DNA of 62,857 bases from Listeria grandensis FSL F6-0971 (GTDB lineage: Bacteria > Bacillota > Bacilli > Lactobacillales > Listeriaceae), in contig NZ_AODD01000019.1 of assembly GCF_000525835.1 (NCBI RefSeq), forward strand, positions 1 through 62,857, written 5' to 3'. A model generated the notes under the pieces. It had not been told where the DNA came from. It saw nothing but the letters and a program-made list of their open reading frames with translations, and made no database searches. A program made the translations under genes and the position numbers. Position 1 is the first letter of the stretch. The number at the start of each line of letters is the position of its first letter. Below, in pieces: positions 1 to 8,512 of this stretch.

Positions 1-2
1 AG

Positions 3-181
3 ACTGGCATCGAAGCGTCTGAAATAAAAGCAAAGTATAGTGCATTCAAAGAAGTCGTTCGTTCGATCGGCGAAGAGAAGAGCTGGGTAACGAATTTGAG
101 AAGGCCAGTGGCTATTCAGCTTATCGCGTCATGCAACTCGTGAAAAACGCAACGACAAGTAAAATTAAAATGCAACCATAG
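3..181 (+). CDS. 3' end of an unrecognised gene, frame broken
   Basis: Only the last ~59 codons are in the window. The frame starting at base 3 reads sensibly (TGIEASEIKAKYSAFKEVV...GEE) to about base 80. The sense then continues in another frame (LGNEFEKASGYSAYRVMQLV...), which stops with TAG at 179-181, directly in front of the AGGAGG of the next gene. One missing base near 78-86, for example AAA read as AA, would join the two. I do not recognise the family: the tail is charged and has no membrane segment. The join is inference from amino-acid texture and the placement of the stop. Confidence 0.4.
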
Positions 182-194
182 GAGGAATTTTAAA

Positions 195-728
195 ATGGAT
201 ATTAGTGAAATTATTGCGGGTAATGTAGGAACAGAAGCAGGGATTCATATTGGGAAAAGTGACGCGCCGGTAAAGGTGATTTCATTCGTGAATGTGCGCT
301 GTCCGTTTTGCCGTGAATGGCATGAAAAATCGCGTGATGTGATTGGCCGTTATATTGACGCTGGTCGTATTGAATTAATTGTGAAGCCATTTGATAAAGA
401 AAAAGAGTCACTACAACGAGGAAATGTCTTCCATCATTATTTGGATTATGCAGCTCCAGAGCAAACACTTGAGATTTTGGATGAGATTTATGCACGCCAA
501 GATCTTTGGGGATCGCTGACGCTTGAGGAAGTTGGCAATTTTGCACAAGATGAAATTGGGCTTTCTGAGCAAGATAACAAGGAACAAGCGCAAAAAATTA
601 TTGCAGAGGCAAATGCTGCGAATATCCGCTTAGTGCCGACTGTTATTATCGGTGAACATATTTTCGACGAGCATATTTCACCGGAAGAGTTGGAAAAACT
701 GATCTTAGAAGAAGCAGGAAAAGAATAA
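195..728 (+). CDS. DsbA/thioredoxin-fold protein with CPFC active site
   Basis: 177 aa, ATG preceded by AGGAGG at 181-186. A thioredoxin-fold core begins near residue 25 (DAPVKVISFVNVRCPFC). The redox motif CPFC is residues 36-39, and the cis-proline loop is in LVPTVIIG near the C-terminus. The stretch between them fits the helical insertion of DsbA-type proteins. There is no signal peptide or lipobox, so it is predicted cytosolic, unlike secreted DsbA/BdbD oxidases. A role in thiol-disulfide exchange or oxidative-stress repair is likely from the fold; the substrate is unknown. It may be the last gene of an operon with the partial gene upstream, only 13 bases away, and it ends at a strong terminator. 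Confidence 0.8.
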   Translation: MDISEIIAGNVGTEAGIHIGKSDAPVKVISFVNVRCPFCREWHEKSRDVIGRYIDAGRIELIVKPFDKEKESLQRGNVFHHYLDYAAPEQTLEILDEIYARQDLWGSLTLEEVGNFAQDEIGLSEQDNKEQAQKIIAEANAANIRLVPTVIIGEHIFDEHISPEELEKLILEEAGKE

Positions 729-730
729 TA

Positions 731-777
731 AAAATAAGCGGGGACCTCTATATGGATGGGGTCGCCGCTTATTTTTA
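731..777. terminator. Bidirectional terminator between convergent genes
   Basis: AATAAGCGG pairs with CCGCTTATT, with an inner GACC/GGTC stem. A-rich and T-rich flanks on both sides let it serve the DsbA-like gene (+) and the lipoprotein gene (-), whose stop lies inside it. Confidence 0.85.
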
Positions 778-1602
778 TTCAGTGAAACTTGTTGTTATTG
801 TGATGCCGTCCAAGGGATCTGCGAAACCGCTTACTATATAGTCGGTTTTGCCTTCTTGCCAGCTAATGATATTGCCATCCGCTCTGTTTGGAGCAGCTTC
901 AAGCTTCATTCCGCCAACTTGATGCGGTGCAGGTAGGGTTTCTTGTTCGAGTTTTGCGACGATTTTTTTAGCTAGGTCAATGGAATCTTGTGGATCGGCG
1001 CTTGTCGTGTTGCGAACGCCCATGCTCCAACGTCCTTCTGCCCAGTTAAGGAAGGTCGAGCCAGCGCCAGCGTCGGAATAGCCGGTAATGCCTGAGCCAA
1101 GATCGACACCATTCATGCCAGTATTGACATTGTCCATATGACCTGTAGCATCAGCGGCTTCTTGCTCTGTCGCGTAATTCTTACCAGAAACAGTGGCGAG
1201 TGGCGTTGCTTTAGCTGTATCCCTCAAGTCGGAGCTATTCACAGAAATCGGTGACTTTGTTTCGTAAAAGATAACGTTGTACTCGTCAGGCGAAGACGTT
1301 GTCATGGCGCTGAGGTAATACTTGTTCGAGGATAGTGGAATTGATTTTGGAAGCATCACCACTACATCCGAATCAAGCTTGGATTTTACCGTTGCCAAAA
1401 CATCTTTTTCGCTCAGCGTACTGACTTGAGAGTTGCTGTTTGTGTCCTTTTTCATCGTATCGTCGGTAGTCTTACCGTAGTTATTATTGCTACTACCATA
1501 GGAATTCGATGTACCCGAGCTATCTGAGGAGTAAGAACCGCCACAACTAGCCAGCAGTAGCGCACTAAAAACGACAGGAACTATCAGAAATTTAGTTTTC
1601 AT
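775..1602 (-). CDS. Putative lipoprotein, function unknown
   Basis: 275 aa. The N-terminus is a type II signal peptide (MKTKFLIVPVVFSALLLASC) with lipobox LASC, so the lipidated residue is Cys20. A Ser/Asn/Gly/Thr-rich spacer (~21-65) follows, then a folded domain with alternating beta-type sequence. ATG is preceded by AGAGGTG at the right distance. I do not recognise the C-terminal domain. As a lipid-anchored exported protein it probably sits on the outer face of the membrane. It lies downstream of corA on the same strand, with a terminator between them, so it is probably transcribed on its own. Confidence 0.7.
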   Translation of the reverse strand: MKTKFLIVPVVFSALLLASCGGSYSSDSSGTSNSYGSSNNNYGKTTDDTMKKDTNSNSQVSTLSEKDVLATVKSKLDSDVVVMLPKSIPLSSNKYYLSAMTTSSPDEYNVIFYETKSPISVNSSDLRDTAKATPLATVSGKNYATEQEAADATGHMDNVNTGMNGVDLGSGITGYSDAGAGSTFLNWAEGRWSMGVRNTTSADPQDSIDLAKKIVAKLEQETLPAPHQVGGMKLEAAPNRADGNIISWQEGKTDYIVSGFADPLDGITITTSFTE

Positions 1603-1641
1603 TACTTTTCACCTCTTTGCTACAGGTTTTCCCGATTTTGA

Positions 1642-1678
1642 CATAAGAAAACCACTTTTCGGATAAGAAAGTGGTTTC
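1642..1678 (-). terminator. Rho-independent terminator of corA
   Basis: On the minus strand, AAACCACTTT pairs with AAAGTGGTTT around a 9-10 base loop and is followed by TCTTAT. It sits just past the corA stop. Confidence 0.8.
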
Positions 1679-1682
1679 GGGG

Positions 1683-2627
1683 TTAGAAAAATTTCCGTTT
1701 CCAAAAGACGAAGCCGAGTAGACCCGCAATGCCAAAGGAAATACAGATGACTAAAATCCAGGCTAGTGGCGCTTGGGAAAGCGGTAAATCCACGTTCATC
1801 CCGTAAAAACTGAACACCATCGTTGGAATGGTTAAAATGATCGTAAAGGATGTCAGGAATTTCATGACGATATTCATGTTGTTTGAAATAATCGACGCAT
1901 AGGCATCCATCATGCCACTCAAAATATTCGAATGAACTTCTGCCATCTCAATACCTTGGCGATTTTCAATGATAACGTCTTCGAGTAAATCTTGGTCCTC
2001 TTCATACATCTTCACGATGTGCTGACGCATCATTTTATCCAGCACGAGCTTGTTTGATTTCAGGGCGGTCAGGAAGTAGACCAGACTTTTCTCAATCCCC
2101 ATCAAATCGTAGAGCTGTTTATTCCGCATGGATTCGTGCAGTTCTTTCTCGATTTCATCGGTTTGGCGACTCATCCGTTTCAAATGACGGAGAAATTGTG
2201 TGGAAATCATATATAATATTTGCAAGGCAAAACGTGTTTTCATGTGTGTAAAAAAGCCTTTTATCCGGTTTTTAATAAAAGATTGAATAATCGATGAATC
2301 AATCGTGCAAATCGTGATAAAGTAATCTTTCGTCATAACCATCCCAAGTGGAATCGTTTCAAAAGACGCGTAATGAATATCATCCTCATCTACGATCGGA
2401 AAGTCACAAATAATGAGGACAGCTTCCGTATCGTCATCCCGCTCAATCCGCGCACTCTCATCTTTATCCAGTGGATCTTCGAGGAACTCTAGTGGGATCC
2501 CGTATTGATCGGCAATCTGGTTGATCTCTTCGGATGACGGTGCCACGATGTTGATCCAGCAATTGCGTTCTGGTTTTTCTAATTCTTCTAATTTACCAGC
2601 CTGATTCGATTTGAAAATTTGATGCAT
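1683..2627 (-). CDS. corA: CorA-family magnesium/divalent cation channel
   Basis: 314 aa. It has a long acidic, helical cytoplasmic N-domain and two C-terminal membrane segments. The family signature YGMNVDLP ends the first membrane helix (GMN at residues 276-278), and the chain ends in the usual basic tail (WKRKFF). CorA proteins form pentameric channels that import Mg2+ (sometimes Co2+/Ni2+) down the membrane potential and are gated by intracellular Mg2+ bound to the cytoplasmic domain. ATG is preceded by GGAGG with 8-base spacing. Upstream are a short reading frame with an EPDP stretch and a hairpin that can hide this ribosome-binding site, so Mg2+-responsive translation control is plausible. 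A second CorA homologue lies at 50856-51764 without such a leader. Confidence 0.92.
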   Translation of the reverse strand: MHQIFKSNQAGKLEELEKPERNCWINIVAPSSEEINQIADQYGIPLEFLEDPLDKDESARIERDDDTEAVLIICDFPIVDEDDIHYASFETIPLGMVMTKDYFITICTIDSSIIQSFIKNRIKGFFTHMKTRFALQILYMISTQFLRHLKRMSRQTDEIEKELHESMRNKQLYDLMGIEKSLVYFLTALKSNKLVLDKMMRQHIVKMYEEDQDLLEDVIIENRQGIEMAEVHSNILSGMMDAYASIISNNMNIVMKFLTSFTIILTIPTMVFSFYGMNVDLPLSQAPLAWILVICISFGIAGLLGFVFWKRKFF

Positions 2628-2637
2628 GGGCTTTTCC

Positions 2638-2696
2638 TCCTTTTCTAAGGATTCTAGCGGCGCATGGAGTGCTGTTGCAAGCCATGAATAGAATCC
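2638..2696 (-). promoter_or_regulatory. Mutually exclusive hairpins controlling the corA ribosome-binding site
   Basis: On the minus strand GGATTCTA (2696-2689) pairs with TAGAATCC (2656-2649), stacked on an inner CATGG/CCATG stem (2686-2682 with 2667-2663). The TCC of the 3' arm is also the start of TCCTT (2651-2647), which can pair instead with AAGGA (2642-2638), part of the corA Shine-Dalgarno sequence. Forming the long hairpin frees the site; melting it by a ribosome reaching the leader stop would allow the site to be masked. No U-run follows, so this looks like translational control. Confidence 0.55.
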
Positions 2697-2749
2697 CTGA
2701 TTATTCTCTGATGCGGATCTGGTTCACTCGGCGCGATACTCGTGTTCAT
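2654..2749 (-). CDS. Candidate 31-aa leader peptide with EPDP motif upstream of corA
   Basis: Minus-strand ATG at 2747-2749 is preceded by AAAAGGAG with 9-10 base spacing. The frame runs 31 codons to TAG at 2654-2656, 26 bases before the corA start. Residues 7-12 are P-S-E-P-D-P, and the peptide ends in basic residues (MRR). The Salmonella Mg2+ leader peptide MgtL carries the same EPDP stretch; runs of acidic residues and prolines there make ribosomes fall off at low Mg2+ and switch on mgtA. The stop codon lies inside the 3' arm of a hairpin (2649-2696), so ribosome position would decide whether it folds. Reading frame, ribosome-binding site and motif are seen directly; the function is inferred by analogy. 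Confidence 0.6.
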   Translation of the reverse strand: MNTSIAPSEPDPHQRIIRDSIHGLQQHSMRR

Positions 2750-2788
2750 GGTGCTCAACTCCTTTTCTCAAATAATCACAACTTCACC

Positions 2789-2817
2789 ATTATACAGAGA
2801 TTTGGCGTGTTTGTACA
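2789..2817 (-). promoter_or_regulatory. SigA-type promoter for the corA leader transcript
   Basis: On the minus strand, -10 TATAAT (2794-2789) and -35 TGTACA (2817-2812, 4/6) are separated by 17 bases. Transcription would start near 2782, giving a ~155-base leader that contains the whole leader frame and hairpins. Confidence 0.65.
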
Positions 2818-2826
2818 TGCCATCTA

Positions 2827-3444
2827 CTAAATTTTTTGCATTTCAAAACTCATATTGTAAAGTGGCAACAACAAATCGATCGTTTCTTCTAGCGCTTTTG
2901 TAAACTGTGCATCATTTTTCAAGGTATCATCACCTGGTTTGAAAATACGACCAACCATGAATTCTCCTTTTTTTACATCGCGAAAACGTTCCAGCGCTTT
3001 GGTTAAATCCGTATTTTGAACGAGGCTTGTCGGTTTTTCGGTGTGGTCAAGAGAAATTGAGAAATCAGCCGGTAGCTTTTCGAGTTGGTCCAAGTTTTCT
3101 AGGAAATTATGCACGACGATCGCGCGATTTTCCGTTTCATATATGAAGGCAAGCCAGATAAAGACATACTCATCCCAAATCCCGACTTGAAAATGCGGAT
3201 GCTTTTTGTAGCCGCGTTTATTACCTGCAACGGCGAGCCAAGTGCTCTCCGGCGGATTTACGGAACGGCGGGCGTGACGGGCGACATGTAAAAACATCTC
3301 GTCTCCTGTTTTTGCACTCAAATATGTGGCTAAACCATCACCGATTTCGCGGAATTTTGGTTGGATTTGTGTCTGGATGGCCGCCATTCGTTTTTCGAGA
3401 CCGGGCGCTTGCATTGCTTTAAAATCTTTTTTTGTAAAAGTCAT
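2827..3444 (-). CDS. UPF0637 (DUF1054) family protein, YktB-like
   Basis: 205 aa, the usual length for this family of soluble Firmicutes proteins. It begins MTFTKKDFKAMQAPGLEKRM and contains the conserved block RSVNPPESTWLAVAGNKRGY followed by HFQVGIWDEYVFIWLAFIYE. ATG is preceded by GTGAGG. Function is not established; a structure of a homologue exists, but no reaction is known to me. It is transcribed away from the phosphatase gene on the other strand. The 103-base gap between them holds AT-rich sequence suitable for divergent promoters. Confidence 0.85.
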   Translation of the reverse strand: MTFTKKDFKAMQAPGLEKRMAAIQTQIQPKFREIGDGLATYLSAKTGDEMFLHVARHARRSVNPPESTWLAVAGNKRGYKKHPHFQVGIWDEYVFIWLAFIYETENRAIVVHNFLENLDQLEKLPADFSISLDHTEKPTSLVQNTDLTKALERFRDVKKGEFMVGRIFKPGDDTLKNDAQFTKALEETIDLLLPLYNMSFEMQKI

Positions 3445-3577
3445 TATGATTCCTCACTTTCGTAAAAATAGCCGTCACTTCTATTATAACGTAAAAACTA
3501 ATCTTGGAGGCTGTATTTAGCTTGGATATTATGATAAGCTAGGAAAAATGAGAAACAAGACGAGGAGTGATGCGAAG

Positions 3578-4354
3578 ATGGTACTTGAGAAAATCGATCA
3601 ACTAGCGCGAGAATGGTTAGAAGAGGCAGGAAATAGAATTTTTATGGCACTTGAGCAGGTAAATATTGAGGTCGAAGCAAAGGCGGATCGCAATGATTTA
3701 GTGACTAATATGGATAGAGCAACCGAGCGGTATTTTGCTGAAAAAATTGCGACACATTTTCCAGAACATCGGTTGCTCGGAGAAGAGGGCTATGGCGAAG
3801 AAATCACGAGTCTGGAAGGAGTCGTCTGGGTGCTTGATCCGATTGATGGAACCGTGAATTTTGTTGAACAAAAACGGAATTTTGCGATTTCACTGGGCAT
3901 TTATCAAGAAGGTATCGGAGAGCTTGGGTACATTTATGATGTCGTTGGCGGTGAATTTTACTTTGCGAAGCGCGGAGAAGGCGCTTTTGTGAACGACGAA
4001 CCCATTCCGATGCTTGCCAAAGAGAACAAATTGGAAAACGCGCTTGTTATCATTAATACAGCTGCGATGCACAAATTCCCGCAGACACTCGCTGCGATAA
4101 AAGCGGCACGTGGACTGCGTTTGTATGGCGCAGCAACGCTTGAGTATATGGCTGTTGCAACAGGTCGCGCAGATGCTTATATCAGCGCTAATTTATCGCC
4201 TTGGGACATCGGTGCCGGTAAAATTATCGCTGAAGAAGTTGGCGCGATTGTGACGCGCGTAGATGGTTCGGAAATGGTGATCACAGAAAAAGGCGATTCA
4301 TTTGTCGCGAGTCCTGGCGTGCACGCGGAGCTCCTTCGAGATTACTTCAGGTGA
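3578..4354 (+). CDS. Inositol monophosphatase (SuhB/CysQ) family phosphatase
   Basis: 258 aa from ATG 3578, chosen because GAGGAG (3562-3567) is correctly spaced from it; an in-frame ATG at 3548 has no such site. The Mg2+-dependent phosphatase motifs are all present: GEEGYG (metal-binding Glu), D87-P-I-D90-G-T, and the C-terminal WDIGAG with its metal-binding Asp. Family members dephosphorylate small phosphate esters such as inositol phosphate, 3'-phosphoadenosine 5'-phosphate (PAP) or NADP; the substrate here cannot be read from sequence. It precedes typA by ~290 bases, so it is probably a separate unit. Confidence 0.88.
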   Translation: MVLEKIDQLAREWLEEAGNRIFMALEQVNIEVEAKADRNDLVTNMDRATERYFAEKIATHFPEHRLLGEEGYGEEITSLEGVVWVLDPIDGTVNFVEQKRNFAISLGIYQEGIGELGYIYDVVGGEFYFAKRGEGAFVNDEPIPMLAKENKLENALVIINTAAMHKFPQTLAAIKAARGLRLYGAATLEYMAVATGRADAYISANLSPWDIGAGKIIAEEVGAIVTRVDGSEMVITEKGDSFVASPGVHAELLRDYFR

Positions 4355-4438
4355 GCTATGACTAACCGCTCATCTGATTCCACGCTCCAATAAAGTTTCA
4401 TTTTATGGAATAAAAATCGTGCTAACCGCAAGGAAATG

Positions 4439-4447
4439 TGCTATAAT
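4439..4447 (+). promoter_or_regulatory. Extended -10 promoter upstream of typA
   Basis: TGCTATAAT, an extended -10 (TGnTATAAT), is the best promoter in the 286-base gap before typA. No good -35 is present, as is common with extended -10 elements. The resulting leader would be ~185 bases; it contains a weak AGCCAA/TTGGCT hairpin near 4493-4518 with no U-run, and no riboswitch that I recognise. Confidence 0.5.
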
Positions 4448-4640
4448 TGGAAAGTTGATTAAAACTAAACGATCCAGAAACGGGGAAAATAAGCCAATTT
4501 TCCTCTTTCTTTTGGCTCTGGTAGCTAAGTCGTATTACCATATATGAAGAGCGCTTGACTTTAGTTAGGCCATTTTTGAGTAGCTGAGCGGGATTTTGCG
4601 CCAGCTTCCGGAAGGTAATTTAATATTAGGAGGAAAAATT

Positions 4641-6479
4641 TTGAAATTAAGAGAAGATATTCGTAACGTCGCCATTATTGCCCACGTTGACCATGGTAAA
4701 ACTACATTGGTGGACCAACTTTTACGTAAGTCAGGAACATTCAACGATCATGAGCAAGTAGCTGAACGTGCGATGGATAGCAATGCCATTGAAAAAGAAC
4801 GTGGTATTACCATTTTAGCAAAAAATACTGCCATCAACCATAATGGTGTGCATATCAATATTTTAGATACTCCTGGACATGCCGATTTCGGTGGGGAAGT
4901 AGAACGTATTATGAAAATGGTTGACGGTGTTGTCTTAGTCGTTGATGCGTATGAAGGTACAATGCCACAAACGCGTTTCGTACTCAAAAAAGCGCTAGAG
5001 CAACATTTAACACCACTTGTTGTTGTTAACAAAATTGACCGCCCATCTGCGCGTCCAGCAGAAGTTGTAGATGAAGTTTTAGAATTATTCATCGAACTTG
5101 GAGCGGACGAAGATCAATTGGAATTCCCAGTTGTATATGCTGCGGCAGTTAACGGAACAAGCTCATTAAGCGATAAAATAGAAGACCAAGAAGAAACAAT
5201 GGATCCGATTTTTGATCTGATCATCAATAATGTACCAGCGCCTGTGGATAACAGCGACGAGCCATTACAATTCCAAGTATCTTTACTTGATTATAATGAC
5301 TATGTTGGTCGTATCGGTATCGGCCGTATCTTCCGTGGAACAATGGAAGTTGGTCAATCCGTTGCCTTAATGAAATTAGACGGTACCGTGAAGAAATTCC
5401 GTGTTACTAAAATGTTCGGTTTCTTAGGACTTAAACGCGTGGAGATTACACAAGCAAAAGCCGGTGATCTAGTTGCCGTTTCCGGAATGGAAGATATCTT
5501 CGTTGGGGAGACTGTAACGCCGGATGATCATCAAGAAGCGTTGCCAATTTTACGTATTGACGAGCCTACTTTACAAATGACTTTCGTAACGAACAACAGT
5601 CCGTTCGCTGGTCGTGAAGGTAAACACGTAACAAGCCGTAAAATCGAAGAACGTTTACTTTCTGAGTTACAAACAGATGTAAGTTTACGTATTGACCCAA
5701 CTTCTTCACCAGACGCTTGGGTTGTATCTGGCCGTGGTGAGTTGCATCTATCGATTTTGATCGAAAACATGCGTCGTCAAGGTTACGAATTACAAGTATC
5801 GAAACCAGAAGTTATCATCCGCGAAATCGATGGCGTGAAATGTGAGCCAATGGAACGCGTACAAATTGATACTCCGGAAGAATATGTTGGTAGCATTATG
5901 GAATCTATCGGTTTACGTAAAGGTGAAATGGCTGATATGGTCAATGACGGTTCAGGTCAAGTTCGCTTGATTTTCCTAGTACCATCACGTGGGCTTATCG
6001 GTTACACAACCGAATTCCTATCGATGACTCGTGGTTATGGTATCCTAAATCACACATTCGATTCTTACCAACCAATGCAAAAAGGTCGTGTCGGTGGACG
6101 TAGCCGTGGTGTTCTCGTATCGATGGAAACTGGTAAATCAACTACTTACGGAACAATGCAAGTAGAAGATCGCGGTACTATCTTTGTGGAACCAGGTACG
6201 GATATTTACGAAGGCATGATCGTCGGAGAAAACAACCGTGACGGTGATATCGCTGTAAATATCGTAAAAGCGAAACAAATGACAAATATTCGTTCTGCGA
6301 ATAAAGACCAAACCAACGTTATCAAAAAACCTCGTACATTAACGCTCGAAGAATCATTAGAGTTTCTAAATGATGACGAGTATTGTGAAGTAACGCCAGA
6401 AAGCATTCGTTTACGTAAGAAAATCTTGAACAAAAACGAACGTGAAAAAGCGGCGAAACGCACAAAAGTATCTGATTGA
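4641..6479 (+). CDS. typA: TypA/BipA ribosome-associated translational GTPase
   Basis: 612 aa from a TTG start at 4641, preceded by AGGAGG (4629-4634), giving the usual N-terminus [20 protein letters not shown]. An upstream in-frame TTG at 4596 lacks a ribosome-binding site and would add 15 unusual residues. The GTPase has P-loop AHVDHGKTT (14-22), the RGITI switch [15 protein letters not shown] (switch II) and NKID. It is followed by EF-G-like domains II, III and V and the BipA-specific C-terminal domain. BipA binds the ribosome in the EF-G site and helps 50S assembly, mainly in cold or stress. A clear terminator follows. Confidence 0.97.
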   Translation: MKLREDIRNVAIIAHVDHGKTTLVDQLLRKSGTFNDHEQVAERAMDSNAIEKERGITILAKNTAINHNGVHINILDTPGHADFGGEVERIMKMVDGVVLVVDAYEGTMPQTRFVLKKALEQHLTPLVVVNKIDRPSARPAEVVDEVLELFIELGADEDQLEFPVVYAAAVNGTSSLSDKIEDQEETMDPIFDLIINNVPAPVDNSDEPLQFQVSLLDYNDYVGRIGIGRIFRGTMEVGQSVALMKLDGTVKKFRVTKMFGFLGLKRVEITQAKAGDLVAVSGMEDIFVGETVTPDDHQEALPILRIDEPTLQMTFVTNNSPFAGREGKHVTSRKIEERLLSELQTDVSLRIDPTSSPDAWVVSGRGELHLSILIENMRRQGYELQVSKPEVIIREIDGVKCEPMERVQIDTPEEYVGSIMESIGLRKGEMADMVNDGSGQVRLIFLVPSRGLIGYTTEFLSMTRGYGILNHTFDSYQPMQKGRVGGRSRGVLVSMETGKSTTYGTMQVEDRGTIFVEPGTDIYEGMIVGENNRDGDIAVNIVKAKQMTNIRSANKDQTNVIKKPRTLTLEESLEFLNDDEYCEVTPESIRLRKKILNKNEREKAAKRTKVSD

Positions 6480-6490
6480 TTATAAATACC

Positions 6491-6522
6491 GAAACCGTCC
6501 AGAAATTGGGACGGTTTTTTAA
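6491..6522 (+). terminator. Terminator of typA
   Basis: AAACCGTCC (6492-6500) pairs with GGACGGTTT (6509-6517) and runs into TTT. Confidence 0.9.
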
Positions 6523-6630
6523 TATCTAGAAAGTTCGGAAGATTATTTTTTTTTGTAACATGATTGTAATATGGTGTTTTTTTTGGTATAGTTAAGGTAC
6601 GGGATAACGTGAAATGAGGAGGGGATTTAC

Positions 6631-7527
6631 ATGAGAAGGATAGCAATGCTAGGTGTGGCGAGTATTATGCTTTTAGGTCTCGCAGCTTGCGGTTCAGGTG
6701 CGGATTCGGACAATTCGAAATCAGATGAGGCAACACCGAAAACAGAAGAAAAAGCAGCGAAGAAAGAGGAGGCGTCGACAAAACAAGATGTGGGTTCCGA
6801 TAGCGACGCAAAAGATCAAACCGATGCAAAACAAGATAAAGAAGAAGTGACAACAAAAGAAGATACGCCGACAACCACAGATAAAGAAGCAACGACGTCA
6901 GATACACCAGCTGATAATTCAAAAACGGAAAATAAAGTAGCGACAGAACAGAAAAGAACAGCAACCACATTTTCATTAAGTGCAGACGGCTTTAAACAAT
7001 CCGCAGTGGCGTCAAAAACTGGCGGAACTGTATCGCTTGTTTACTTGAATACAACGCCGCAGACAGCAGATTTCGGTCCGCTGAAAGTAACGGTGAAGCA
7101 ATACAAGCTCGAGAGCGTGACAGGCGCCAATAAAAAAATGGATCCATATAGCCCGGAATCCTATTTGGCCAATCAAGATGGTTTTGTGGTGACAGCAGAT
7201 GTCATTGTTGAAAACACGAGCGCCAGCAGTATTAATTACCTGGCTGAGCGAATTCAAATTAACGGTGGGGGTATTTCAAAAGGCGCTAGTTTAGAGAATT
7301 TTGTGCCAACAGCCTATCAGCTTTCCGGCAATACAGCGGCACATAATATTTTCCCAGCAAAATCAAAACGTGAAGGCGCGATCACTTACATGTTGAATAA
7401 AGATAACTATTATACACTCGTACATTTAACCAAGCTCATTGTTCCTAATCCAAACGATTTTGCAGAGAAACCACTAGCAACAAAAACACCAAAAGCGATT
7501 GATTTAGATTTCCGGATTACCGAATAA
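6631..7527 (+). CDS. Lipoprotein with charged linker and DUF5068-like domain
   Basis: 298 aa. Signal peptide with lipobox LAAC (Cys20) and ATG behind GGAGG. Residues ~22-110 are a low-complexity Lys/Glu/Asp/Thr linker that would hold the domain away from the membrane. The C-terminal ~185 residues look like an immunoglobulin-type beta domain (GPLKVTVKQYKLESV ... GFVVTADVIVENTS). I believe this corresponds to the DUF5068 lipoproteins found next to typA in Listeria, but the family name is from memory. Function unknown. It is flanked by its own terminator and has a TATAGT-type promoter sequence near 6586. Confidence 0.75.
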   Translation: MRRIAMLGVASIMLLGLAACGSGADSDNSKSDEATPKTEEKAAKKEEASTKQDVGSDSDAKDQTDAKQDKEEVTTKEDTPTTTDKEATTSDTPADNSKTENKVATEQKRTATTFSLSADGFKQSAVASKTGGTVSLVYLNTTPQTADFGPLKVTVKQYKLESVTGANKKMDPYSPESYLANQDGFVVTADVIVENTSASSINYLAERIQINGGGISKGASLENFVPTAYQLSGNTAAHNIFPAKSKREGAITYMLNKDNYYTLVHLTKLIVPNPNDFAEKPLATKTPKAIDLDFRITE

Positions 7528-7537
7528 AAAAGCTAAT

Positions 7538-7574
7538 AAAAACCCGCTAGTTCTAATGATTAGCGGGTTTTTCA
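7538..7574. terminator. Bidirectional terminator, lipoprotein / ylaI
   Basis: AAACCCGCTA (7540-7549) pairs with TAGCGGGTTT (7561-7570), with A and T runs on both sides. The ylaI stop codon lies in its loop. Confidence 0.88.
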
Positions 7575-7768
7575 ATAAAATTCTTTGTTTTTGGTTTATG
7601 AAATTCGAATTTGCCGGAATTAATTCGAGCTACCGTTTTCTCGGCAATACGGTCTTCACATTCAGGGCAAAGATACATCCGAATGGGCTTATTCCGGAGT
7701 TGCTTCGTTTTGAATTTCTTATCATCTAGTTCATCAATTGTTTCACATAAAATACATTGTGCTTTCAT
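7553..7768 (-). CDS. ylaI: YlaI-like small zinc-ribbon protein (DUF2197)
   Basis: 71 aa from ATG 7766-7768, placed 6 bases after GAGGTG. The longer frame would need a GTG that is itself part of that ribosome-binding site. Two CxxC pairs, CILC near the N-terminus and CPEC near residue 36, form a presumed zinc ribbon, followed by a basic tail. Function unknown. Its neighbours (typA, ylaN, ftsW) match the B. subtilis yla region, which supports the name. Confidence 0.85.
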   Translation of the reverse strand: MKAQCILCETIDELDDKKFKTKQLRNKPIRMYLCPECEDRIAEKTVARINSGKFEFHKPKTKNFIEKPANH

Positions 7769-7922
7769 TTTGTTCACCTCGTGGTTTTATTATAGCATGA
7801 ACATACCGAAAAACAAGCATGGGAAGTTGTCCAGATGATACTCGTGAGTCTGATTTTTGTAACAGCCATTTTTTTATTAATGGTGAGGTCGGTTGGGTAA
7901 AAATTTTTCTTGGTATATCAGG

Positions 7923-7950
7923 TTACAATGACGTCAAGATGTGCTATACT
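7923..7950 (+). promoter_or_regulatory. Promoter of ylaN
   Basis: -35 TTACAA (7923-7928), 16-base spacer ending in TGC, -10 TATACT (7945-7950). The extended -10 TGn compensates for the short spacer. Confidence 0.6.
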
Positions 7951-8039
7951 AAAGAGGATAAAATTTGTCTGAATTATGTTTGCATTAAAAAATAGATTAA
8001 TCAAGCGCATACAAGTGTTTGTTGAATGGGGGTTCTGTG

Positions 8040-8318
8040 ATGACAAATAAACAAATCGATCACAGAGAAGAGGCTATTACTCTTCTTAAAGAAGATGCGA
8101 AAAGAATTTTGCAGTTAATTAAAGTGCAGATGGATAACTTAACTTTACCTCAATGTCCAGCTTACGAAGAAGTTTTGGATACTCAAATGTACGGCTTATC
8201 ACGTGAAATTAATTTTGCAGTGCGATTAGGACTTATTGATAGAGCGGAAGGAAAAAGTCTACTGAGCACGCTTGAGAAAGAGCTCTCGGTGCTGCACGAG
8301 TTATCGACGAGTAAATAA
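8040..8318 (+). CDS. ylaN: YlaN (UPF0358), iron/Fur-linked small protein
   Basis: 92 aa from ATG 8040 ([13 protein letters not shown]...), preceded by GGGGG; an upstream in-frame start at 8019 has no ribosome-binding site. The sequence is fully helical in character and matches the conserved YlaN length and core ([36 protein letters not shown]). In B. subtilis and S. aureus YlaN has been reported to bind iron and the regulator Fur and to be needed for growth at low iron. That role is carried over from homologues. Confidence 0.9.
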   Translation: MTNKQIDHREEAITLLKEDAKRILQLIKVQMDNLTLPQCPAYEEVLDTQMYGLSREINFAVRLGLIDRAEGKSLLSTLEKELSVLHELSTSK

Positions 8319-8327
8319 TAGATAGAA

Positions 8328-8376
8328 CAACCCCTCTTGACGTATCGAGCTTACGCCAAGAGGGGTGTTTGTTTGT
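8328..8376 (+). terminator. Terminator of ylaN
   Basis: ACCCCTCTTG (8330-8339) pairs with CAAGAGGGGT (8357-8366), extended by CGTA/TACG near the loop, then GTTTGTTTG. Confidence 0.9.
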
Positions 8377-8512
8377 TGAGGGGGCTCTTATGCGGCAATC
8401 TCAGAATAAATAGCGAACAGATAAGGACTGGCTAAACCAAGGTGCTTTGGCGGTGAGCAATGTTGTCTATTAGAATTTCCAGTGCAATATAACCTATCCA
8501 AACGAACTCTTT

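Noticed and set aside
4596-4640. Upstream TTG start for typA
   Set aside because: No ribosome-binding site, while TTG 4641 has AGGAGG and gives the conserved N-terminus.
7611-7838. 75-codon plus-strand frame opposite ylaI
   Set aside because: Antisense shadow of ylaI with no ribosome-binding site.
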